Translations under genes and position numbers: made by a program
In this document: positions 1-8,300 of the stretch, one piece after another
How positions within the stretch are numbered: the first letter of the stretch is position 1
Layout of the letters: every line of letters begins with the position of its first letter
The notes under the pieces: generated by a model
The model's input: only the letters and a program-made list of their open reading frames with translations
Told to the model about the DNA's origin: nothing
Database searches by the model: none
NCBI GenBank assembly: GCA_002179805.1
Contig: NAVB01003658.1
Location: 1 to 15,255, forward strand
Length of the DNA: 15,255 bases
Reading direction: 5' to 3'
Source of the DNA: Acanthamoeba lenticulata
Taxonomy: Eukaryota; Discosea; Longamoebia; Acanthamoebidae

Positions 1-885
1 CCGTCGGGCGTGGACATCGATGAAGACGAAGACACGGGCGAGCTCGACTACACGGGCGAGGATCCCATCGTGTGGTTCCTCGAGCACTACCCGCTCATCA
101 AGAACCGCGAACCGAGCCAGCATCCCGTCGAGTGCATCCTCGAGGCGGGCGAGGTCATCTTCGTCCCCACCAACTGGTATGTCCGCGTCTATTACTGTTT
201 TTTCGAAAGAAAATAGAACAATAATACTATTTTATTAACATTCGACACCAGGTGGCACATGGTGTTCAACCTGACGGAGACGATCGCCGTGACGCAGAAC
301 TTCTGCGACTCACACAATTTTCCCGAAGTGTACAAGGACCTCTCCAAGGACAAGGAGTTTGACAAAGGCCTGTACATGTTCACGGAGAAGATGCTGATGA
401 TGCGGCCGGACCTGATGGCCAACGTCACTCTCCCCAAGTCCTACTGGAAGCGCAAGGAGAAGTATCGCCTCAAGGCACGTGCCGCTTAGCGCAGCCGGCG
501 CTCTTGCTCGCACTTAAGAGAAGATGACGGCTAACCTCATGTGGTGCAGGAAGCGGCCAAGCGAGAAGAGCTGCGTCGCCGAGAGGAGGAGACGCCCGCG
601 ACCACGGCCGCGGCCTCTGCGCCCAACAGTGAATGGGTCGAGACCTCCTTCTGGCGGGTGCCGCCCTCACTCGATGCGCTCGACGAGGAGGAGCGCGATG
701 CCATCCTCAAGAGCCACGTTCACGTCCCGCCGCTCAGCCTCGCCTCGGACTCGTCATCGTCCGAGTCAGAGTCGTCGGACGACAGCGACTCCGACGAGAG
801 CGACGACGACGAGACCAGCAGCCAAGCGACGGCAACAGACAGCGAAACGGCCGACAGCAGTTGCAGCAGCACCGAGGAGTGCTAA
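1..885 (+). CDS. JmjC-domain 2-oxoglutarate oxygenase, JMJD6-like (5' partial)
   Basis: The visible exons are 1-176, 252-474 and 550-885, giving 244 residues plus a TAA stop; the 5' end lies outside the window. Seen: the end of a JmjC fold, with EAGEVIFVPTNWWHMVFNL followed by TIAVTQNF. Known for the family: JMJD6-type Fe(II)/2-oxoglutarate oxygenases hydroxylate lysines or demethylate arginines in the nucleus. The histidine of WWH (about residue 61 here) corresponds to the last iron ligand, and the other ligands would lie upstream. After the fold comes a basic stretch (YWKRKEKYR), then a Glu/Arg-rich segment, then a tail of Ser, Asp and Glu, comparable to the polyserine tail of animal JMJD6. 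The W|W junction spans intron 177-251, which has a GTATGT donor. Intron 475-549 appears to be GC-AG; if it is retained, the protein ends four residues later (ARAA, TAG at 487-489) without the tail. Family membership is clear; substrate is unknown, and plant-type F-box/JmjC relatives cannot be excluded because the N-terminus is missing. Confidence 0.92.
475..549 (+). other. GC-AG intron in the JmjC gene
   Basis: The donor is CTCAAG|GCACGT and the acceptor is GTGGTGCAG|GAAGCG. Splicing here joins AAG to GAA in phase 0 and keeps the long acidic tail open to TAA at 883-885. The nearest GT donor (after 478) shifts the frame and reaches a TGA around 630. A GC donor is therefore the simplest reading, although no transcript was available. 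Confidence 0.75.
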
Positions 886-1040
886 TTAAGCCAGATTAGG
901 TAGGATGTCCTTCTGTAAAAGGAAGGAGGCATTCCTAAAATCGATCATGCCAAACAACGTTCCAGTCTGTTGCGTTTTCTTGTACGGCGCCTTGTAGGTC
1001 GCTCTATTTTGTTCATCCCGCCAACTCTCTTGAGAGAGAC
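886..1040 (+). other. Short intergenic spacer between two tandem genes
   Basis: Only 155 nt separate the JmjC stop codon from the ATG of the secreted-protein gene, so the 3' UTR of one and the promoter plus leader of the other must fit here. A small inverted repeat (TCCTTC at 908-913 against GAAGGA at 922-927, eight-base loop) is present but weak. No AATAAA or clear TATA box is seen. Confidence 0.6.
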
Positions 1041-3531
1041 ATGACCCGCGCCCTCTTGCTGGGAGCGCTGCTCCTGCTTGCCGTGGCGTGCACCGTAGTG
1101 AGTGCCGTACGCCCCGACTTCTTCCCCTTCGGCGGATTCCCTCGGCTTCGCGCCCACAGCTCCCTTTTCAAGACGGCGGACGGCGCTTATCGCGACGAGT
1201 TCGTCTTTTCTCGTGGCCCAGACAACCTTTTGCTCAAGTGTACGGCTGTCTTCGTGATTTTTTTATTATTTAATAAATATAAATGTTATCTATTGTTGTT
1301 TTATTTGTTAATCAGTATCTATATCATCTGACCAGACTACGGCCGACACACCACGCACGCGAGCATTGTGCACCTCGACGAAATTCAGGAACTCGAGGGT
1401 GTGGTGTGCAAGCCCGATGACTCGATGACACTCCTTCTCGAGTTCCGCTCCGTCGCGGAGGCCAGTGCCATGGCTGAGAAGCTTCAGTCCGGGCCGGCCT
1501 TGCTCACGGGTGGCGTCGAGTGGGCCTGCGTCGATCCCTCCGGCCGCCATAGCGCTATCCTGCGCCGCGTGCTGAAGGCTGTTGCTCAGAACGCCAACGT
1601 GGTGGTCTACACAGATCTTGCCACCCACGAGGTACTCACGATACTCTTGCTCTGCGTTGCACATGAACTTACGTGGTGGTTGCTTGTTGGGACATAAAAA
1701 AGGACTTCTTCAGTGAGCTGGACTTGTCGTTCAGCACCACCAAGCTGCCTCCTCCGCAGCAGGTCGAGCCAACAGCAGAGTTCAGGGCGTTCGCCGAACG
1801 CCAGGCCAACAACGAATCGAGCGGTGCCTTTGTTAGCAAAATTTGGGAGGACGTTCGCAACGTACAGCGTCCGCATCAGCTTTGGGCTTGCTTGTTTCTT
1901 CGTTATTTTAATCGGCGTTACTGTTTTGTGGGGCGCAGCTCGGTAGACGCATTGAACAGGCAGCCGAGACGGTTGTGAACACGACCAAGGCCATCATCTC
2001 GGGGAATGCAGATGTGGAAATGCAATTCCTACACCAGTATGACAAGTGGAATCAGAACAGCAGTGTCAAGTTGGATAAGGCGACGCACTGCAAGAACTGC
2101 CAGGGCGTGTTCAACTTCAACGTTGACTTCTCTCTCCAGCTGAACAATCACAAGCTGCGCAACGTCTCCCTCACAACGAACGGGGATATTGGTAAGCTAT
2201 CAAGATGTGAACGACGATGTGCTCGCAACTCACTGATCTTTGGCCACAGAGCTCACAATGGAGACCGAAATGACGACTGGGGTCTCGCTTACTCATGCTG
2301 GCAGCCTGCCACTCTTCACAGTCACTTGGCCTCCCATTATCTTCACTATTGGTGGTGTGCCGGTCATCATTCAGATAACATCGCCCATCACAGCAATATG
2401 GAGCCTCAAGGTCACGCTGGGCGCCACTGTTAATGTTATTGTAACAACGAGGGGCAGTGCTGAATATGGCCTTCATTATCAAGATGGGGCTATTATGCCA
2501 ATCAATTCGCACAACTATTCCAGCAGTGGTCAACTGTTGTCAGTTTGTACGTGTGCTGATAGTTGCAGATGGGATGGTACTAACCTCATGATTGCAGTGG
2601 GCCAAGCTGATCTTGTTGTTGGATTTCAACTAGCTTTTGTGGTGCAAGTCGAAGGATTATTGTATACCACTTATGGTATCAATCCATTCCTGGAAGCTAT
2701 CATCACTGGACAAACCAATGATGAATGTACATCAACTGGAGGTAACTTATCTTATTTATTTTTCTTTTATGTTGTTAGCTGATAAATTTTCATCACACAT
2801 TATGTGGCGCAGGTGTTTCAACAAATTTGAACTGGGGATTAGGTGTTGCTGTTGGTTTTTATGTTGACATTCTTGGCTATACTATGGCAAAATGGGGGCC
2901 TAATACTGTTGGTAGTATCAAAAAGCCTCTTGAATCAAAATGCCTTCACTTTACTCCAAGTATGGAATTCCATCCACTTGTTTTTTTCATCTGTGTTTTT
3001 GAACTAACCTTATCCAACAGATGATCGCTCTCTTCAACCCACTGTACATGATACCAGCAACTTGTTGATGGTGGGCGCTTCATGGCATGGATGGCAAATC
3101 CCGAGAGCCAATTGTTCTGATTGGTTCACCTATGTTTATGCCAATGTCTCATTCCAATTTATTGAAAAGGCTGCTGATGATTATATGTTGTTCGTTGTTG
3201 CGTTCAATGACATTATGGCTGATGGTACGTGGTGCGTACAGCAAGGCTTATACCAGGTTCAGAGGTCGCTCAACAAGGTACATCTTTGTTTTGAGGTCTT
3301 GACTAGAAATTCGACTCACTCCCCCGCGTGCAGGACCTCATTGCCATGGTTCCACTCCCAGACGCCAGTGCGCCATATCAAGTGGGTTACAAGGAGTGCC
3401 AACTCAGCAAGCATGAGAAGCACATGGTACTGGTTCCAATTTATGGCACCGTCATCAACAATTGGGACGCAATCAACGTTCACAGCAAGGATGGCTGTGT
3501 CCAGCTGATCATGGAACGTACAGCCCAGTAA
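1041..3531 (+). CDS. Secreted glycoprotein-like protein of unknown function
   Basis: Eight exons: 1041-1239, 1336-1631, 1703-1861, 1939-2191, 2250-2741, 2813-2959, 3021-3277 and 3334-3531. They sum to 2001 nt, or 666 residues. The N-terminus is a classic signal peptide (MTRALLLGALLLLAVACTVV, then SA). The rest has no recognised catalytic motif. Visible features are a CxxC (HCKNCQG, about residues 269-272), a hydrophobic Pro/Ile/Val/Thr-rich block at about 321-367 (contains WPPIIFTIGGVPVIIQI), scattered cysteines (VCTCADSC; ECQ near the C-terminus) and several N-glycosylation sequons such as NTT, NVS, NYS and NCS. The inference is a beta-rich extracellular or vesicle-lumen protein. The pattern is faintly like fungal secreted proteins of unknown function, but I would not assign it to them. 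The least certain boundary is intron 1632-1702, whose acceptor AAAAAAG lacks a pyrimidine tract; it is the only choice I found that keeps frame at a normal intron length. Codon use changes sharply in the middle exons. The start is favoured by the signal peptide and a G at -3. Confidence 0.78.
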
Positions 3532-3584
3532 GTGGGGATAAACACCAGTTACTGCATGCTGCGCCTTTCCACTTCATTACACTT
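3532..3584. other. 53-nt convergent intergenic gap
   Basis: The stop codons of the secreted-protein gene (+, TAA 3529-3531) and the acetyltransferase gene (-, TAG 3585-3587) face each other across 53 nt. Both 3' UTRs must be extremely short or overlap. A GATAAAC (3535-3541) is the only poly(A)-signal-like string. Confidence 0.7.
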
Positions 3585-4417
3585 CTACGCGGATTCGGGT
3601 GGTGGGAGCTGCTTGATCACACGGCACGGATTGCCGGCAGCAACAACATTGGCCGGAATGTCCTTGGTGACAACGCTGCCTGCCCCAATGGTGGTGTTGT
3701 CACCGATGGTCACGCCGGGACAAATAATTGCGCCGCCACCGAGCCACACGTTGTTCCCGATCTTGATCGGCTTGGCGAGCTCCGGTCCCTGCACGAGCGA
3801 CGACTGTCGTCAGTCCCAACAAAAGGATCAGGTCAGATCTGGCGACGATGAAGAGACGCGACCTTGGCACGCTCGACCGCGTCAAGCGGGTGAGTCGCCG
3901 CGTAGATCTGAACCTTGGGAGCGCACAGGACGTTGTCGCCAATCTCCACCATCGCGCAGTCGAGAATGACACAGTCAAAGTTCATGTAGAAGCCCTTGCC
4001 AACTTTGATGTGTGTCCCGTAGTCGCAAAAGAAGGGCGGTTCGATGTAGACTCCTTCACCAGCCTCGCCCAACAGCTCCTTCAGCAGCGCCGATCGCTTC
4101 TCGGGCTCCTCCTGCCGTTGCAGCGCGGAACAGTGACCCATGACGTGGCGATGAGCCGAGGAGGCGAAGAAGAGGAGCGGATGGGGGCGAACCTCGGTGG
4201 ACGCGTTGAACTCACGAAGGATGCGACGCGCGCGGTGGCGCATGCGGACGAGCTCTGGGTCGCCGGCCTTGTAGAGTTGGCCGCTGAGCATGAGTTCCCT
4301 CTCGGACAGCCCCTCCTTGGTTGTTGGTGTCTGTGCACAGACAGTTGAACCACGGTGAGCAGGACATTTAAACCGTGAGGAACAGTGTTGAGGAAGACAC
4401 ACGCCAGACGAGTTCAT
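3585..4417 (-). CDS. Maltose/galactoside O-acetyltransferase family (hexapeptide repeat)
   Basis: The family transfers acetyl from acetyl-CoA to a sugar hydroxyl in the cytosol. Exons in transcript order: 4417-4403, 4330-4193, 4111-3863 and 3788-3585, giving 201 residues, the usual size of bacterial Maa/LacA/NodL enzymes. Seen: the N-terminal Mac domain ([30 protein letters not shown]), then left-handed beta-helix turns ([83 protein letters not shown]). The histidine of ATHP (about H125) matches the catalytic histidine. Introns 4331-4402 (72 nt) and 4112-4192 (81 nt) are stop-free multiples of three. I remove them because their translations (Cys-rich near the N-terminus; an [13 protein letters not shown] insert) interrupt the conserved Mac domain or precede it without family support. 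The 5' intron is the less certain of the two; without it the protein starts at the same ATG with 24 extra residues. The natural acceptor sugar cannot be read from sequence. Bacterial ancestry is possible. Confidence 0.92.
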
Positions 4418-4476
4418 TCCTGGTGGGCTTGCGTGTTGTGGTGTGTGTGGGAGTGGTTCTCAAGTGAGCTGCGCCA

Positions 4477-4483
4477 GTTTTAA
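4477..4483 (-). promoter_or_regulatory. TATA-like element upstream of the acetyltransferase gene
   Basis: On the minus strand the sequence reads TTAAAAC, about 60 nt upstream of the ATG at 4417. Its position fits a core promoter with a short leader. It is a weak match and rests on position only. Confidence 0.3.
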
Positions 4484-4506
4484 GGGGCGAGGAGTTTGGC
4501 TGGCCG

Positions 4507-4514
4507 TGACGTCA
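4507..4514. promoter_or_regulatory. Perfect CRE/ATF-type palindrome TGACGTCA
   Basis: The eight-base palindrome TGACGTCA lies 90 nt upstream of the acetyltransferase ATG and within the shared divergent region. In other eukaryotes this sequence is the full cAMP-response element bound by bZIP factors. Function here is inferred from motif and position only. Confidence 0.4.
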
Positions 4515-4995
4515 CTGCTCCTGAGGTCACCCGGAAGGCCTGTCGGGTGCGGCCGCGTCAAGCCCTCCCTGACTCCGGCCTCTCGAGCCGAGGAACTGGG
4601 CGTTGCTGCCTCCATCATGAAGCCAAGCAACTTACGACAACTCAAAACCACCTCGCCCTTACAGCACGAGGAACTGTAAAGGAAAAACGACAATCTGAGC
4701 CTCACGCTCAGCTCAAGAGCTTTAATGGCCCACCTGGAGGCGTTGGTCTGCGTTTCCTGCTCTCTTTCGCTCGACCCTCGCCCTCCACCACCGCCCTCCC
4801 GCGAGCAAGACCTCTTCTTGTGCGTCCTCCTCGCCGAAATTTCTGGCTTCACTATCTCTGATTTGCCATTGGGTCATTCAAACCGCATCGACGGCAGAAG
4901 AAGACGGGTTGCTTCGTCGCTGTGTTATTTAGTTCGTAGCCGTTGTGTAGTGTGTGCGACCGCAAAGGAAAGAGAGAACGAAGAGAGAGAAAGAT

Positions 4996-5015
4996 AGAGA
5001 GAGAGAGAGAGAGAG
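4996..5015 (+). repeat. (AG)10 microsatellite in the probable 5' leader
   Basis: Ten perfect AG units sit in a longer purine-rich tract (about 4967-5015) that lies 312 nt before the ankyrin/SAM ATG. The tract is directly readable; a role as GAGA-type promoter element or mRNA leader feature is inference. Confidence 0.9.
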
Positions 5016-5326
5016 TGACCTTGCCCGTGCCACCTCACACACGCAAGTCAACGCTGCACTGCATTCCTGCCGACCGAACGAGCACTCCTTACCTGGTGAG
5101 CCGAGCTCCGCCGAGCCTGCTGCATGGCCCACCCGTGAAGACCGTTGGCCGGAAAAGCGAAGAAAAAGAACGAAAGAGACAAATAGAGAGCCAAAGCGAG
5201 GCAGAGGGGGGGGGAGACTGAACGACCGCTGGCCTGCTTGCTTCACCGGCAAAAAGAGCATACGGAGGACGAGGAGGAGGAGAAGGAGAACATCGACGAC
5301 GAGGAAAAACACAAAATCGAGAGATC

Positions 5327-8300
5327 ATGATGGCGGCTGAGGCGTTGAGGTCGGGAACAGAGCACCCGGTGGCCTCCACGCAGCAGCAGCAAGGCATGTT
5401 CGCCAAGTTTGCGCGAGCCAAGAGCCTGGCCAAGACCAAGTCGGCGCCTGACCTGGGATCCTCCAGCAAGAACAACGTCGTCGTGGCCAACAGGGGCGGC
5501 GACGAGGCCAAGGCCAAGCAGACCGCGACCGCCAGCTCCATCGCACAACTAGAGGCCGAGCTGCGACGAGAGAACGAGAAGCTGGAGCGCCTCATGGATC
5601 GCAAGAAGAAGCGAAGGCTCAGCCTGAAGGCCAAGGAGATGCGAGGCGATGCCGCCCTCCAATCCGACGAGAAGGAAGATGCTGCCGAGACGAAGAGAAG
5701 GAGCAAGAGGCAATCGTCTTCAACTCCAGCAAAAGACGACAAGAAGAAAGAGAAGAAGGACAAGAAGAAGGAAAAGAAGGCCGAGCGAGAAGAAAAGAAG
5801 AGGCGCAAGCGAGAGAAGCGACTCTCTGGCCCGGCCGCGCACGGGGACTTTGCCATCGACAGGCCCTCGGCCGCCACTACCTCGTCCTACTCGCTCAACG
5901 AGGTCCAGGCCGCCAGAATCCTCAAGGAGGCCCGAATCACGCCGGCTACGACAGCCCGCGCGCCCGCACACTCCACATCGCCGATGATGGCCCCGAGCAG
6001 CAGCGCTTACGACGACAAGGCGCAGCCACCGCCGTTGAGCAGTGTCCGTTTCCGCGACCTGAGCGAGGCGCTGGCCTCGGCCACGACGAACACGACGACG
6101 ACGCCGATGATGGCGTCGGCCAAGTCCGCCACGGCCGTGCCGCTGTCGGCCAGGGGAACGCCGTCGGCGTCGGCGGCGTCGTCGGCGCGGAGAAAGAGCG
6201 AAAGCGGGAGCACGAGCCGCGCACATAGGGCGACGCTGACGATGGCGGGGTCCGGCGTGCCGATGGTCCTGGGCGGCGTCGCGGCGGCCGTGAGCGGCAA
6301 CGACCTCAACCTGGGCGGCGCCGATGGCGACTACATGAAGAAGATGGCCCGGCACGAGCTGCAGGCCTACCAGCAGAGCAAGGGCGACGAGGGTGTGCTG
6401 CGACGAGCCATACGCAACAAATACCTGCTCCATGTCTCCGTCGAAGGTACCGCGTTCTCTCTCTCTCTCTCTCTTTTTTTTTGCTTCGCTTTCGTTCTTT
6501 CGCCGTTTTCGTTCTTTTCTCACAGAGGGCGATCGCTGGGATGCAGCTGGCCACGAGGACGTGGTGCGCTTCCTGGTGAACAACAAGAAGCTCAAGCTGA
6601 ACACACCCGATGCGATGGTGCGTGATGACGGCCATCATCACCTTGCTCATGTCATGGGCTCATGCCAAATTCTTCAAATTTTTCTTCAGGGCTGGACGCC
6701 GCTGCACTGCGCCTGCGCTGCGGGACACGTCAACATCATTCTCTTCCTCCTCTCCAAGAAGCGGTAAACCTTTTCTCCCGTCCTTCTTCTCTTCATTTCA
6801 TCGAGGCTTTGGCGCTCACCGCGGTCCACGACTTCGCCGCAGAACGAACGTGCAAAAGGTCACAAGCGACGGCTGCACGGCGCTGCACTACCTCATCCGC
6901 CACTTCCCGGACCCGTTCGCCACCAACTACAACGAATTGCTCGAAAAGGTGCGATTTTTTGGTATTTTTATCAGATTAAATAAGCATTTAAATGACTCCT
7001 TTGTAACAGTACTCGGACGTGGCCAACCGATTGGTGTCCATCGGCTGCGACGTCAACGCCACCAACCGGTACCTTCTTCTTCTTCTCGGGGTCGTGATGA
7101 GGAAGTGGAAGACTCACACGCGGTAGGAACGGAGAAACGGTGCTGCACTACGCGGCCTTCCGAGGGAAGTCCACGGCGGTTCGTTTTCTGTTGGCCCACA
7201 AGGACTGGGATATCGACATCAACGCCACCACCAAGCACGTCTTCCTCTTCTTTTAATTTTTTTTATTTAATTTAATTCATTTTGAAAAAAAAATAAATGC
7301 GCTAACAATTGATGGCTTGTGCACTGCAGCGCGGGGGAGACGGCCCTGCACCTGGCCTGCTACAGCGGCAGCCTTGACACCGTGAATGCCCTCCTCGAGA
7401 GCGGGGCGGCTACTAACATCGTCGGCATCAACGGCACGCCACTCGACATCGCCAAACGGTACGCCGCCGTTTTCGTTCTTTTGTCATTTCACAATTCTAT
7501 TGATGAAATGAAATGAAAACGAAATGAAAACTGACATTTCGAAACATCAGACAAAACGACAAGCGGCTGGTCATGGCGCTGCTCAAGCACAAGCAAAAGA
7601 GAGAGCCCTCGCAGTACCGCCTCAACCGGGACGACGCCCAGTATCTGGGCTACGCCTACTCCTCCGCCGGGTACTTTCAACTCGCACTGTTAAACACAGT
7701 TAAAAAGAGCCAATGGCTTGCACGCAACTGACGGCCCTCGCACGTGCGCAGAGAGGACGGGGACATGGACGAGACGACGGACGCCGAGTTCATCTCCGAT
7801 GTCGAGCCCGAGCAGAGCGGCCGCGGCAGCGGAACGGCGCGGGACCGGGACCGTGGACGACGGCCCAGCGTGGTGGCCTCGACGCCCGGCCGGGCCGAGC
7901 GCGAGGAGGAGGATCTCCTCCTCTTTGGCTCCAACAAGGCCGTCGCGCTCGCCCGCCGAGACCGTTCCTCCATCACCGCTGCGATGTCCTCGCCTCAGCG
8001 CGGCGGTAGCGGCGGCGCCGCGTCGCCCAAGCGCCCGGTCGCCGCCGTGTCGTCGCCCTGGCGCCGGTCGCTCGTCCTTCTCGAGAGCGAGAAGATCGCC
8101 TCTCCGTCACCGTCGTCGTCATCGGCCGCTGGGCCTGGGCCGGCCAAGCCGGCGGCAGCGACGACGCCGGACCGGATCGTGGGCCGCAATCTGGGCTACC
8201 GGGCGAGCATGCACGTCTCGAGCCCCATCCGCGCGCTGCCCGGCCTGGCGGCGGACTGGGATCTCGACCCTGCAGGCGGCGGCGCTGGACTGGCGCACAG

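Larger units (their letters stand above)
4418..5326. other. Divergent promoter and leader region
   Basis: This 909-nt stretch lies between the acetyltransferase start (-) and the ankyrin/SAM gene start (+). Open frames on both strands have Arg/Pro/Ser-rich, unstructured translations and match nothing, so I call no gene. It holds a TGACGTCA palindrome (4507-4514), a reverse CCAAT (ATTGG, 4868-4872), an (AG)10 run (4996-5015) and a G9 run (5206-5214). From about 4960 to the ATG the plus strand is strongly purine-rich, and this part is probably the 5' UTR of the ankyrin/SAM mRNA. A GTGAGC at 5094-5099 could be the donor of a 5' UTR intron, but I could not find a convincing partner. Confidence 0.6.

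Noticed and set aside
908..927. Small inverted repeat after the JmjC gene, considered as a terminator
   Set aside because: The stem is six base pairs with an eight-base loop and no T tract. Such hairpins are common by chance and are not used as terminators by RNA polymerase II.
4460..4861. Open frames of 120-130 codons on both strands in the divergent region
   Set aside because: Their translations are Arg/Ser/Pro-rich, lack hydrophobic pattern or motifs, and overlap each other. Nothing supports a real gene.
5094..5326. Possible 5' UTR intron starting at GTGAGC
   Set aside because: The donor is plausible, but no acceptor with a pyrimidine tract precedes the ATG, so it cannot be supported from sequence alone.
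5720..6604. A 294-codon minus-strand frame opposite exon 1 of the ankyrin/SAM gene
   Set aside because: It is very Arg-rich and runs through a CT-rich intron. The opposite strand has a coherent protein with correct splice phases.
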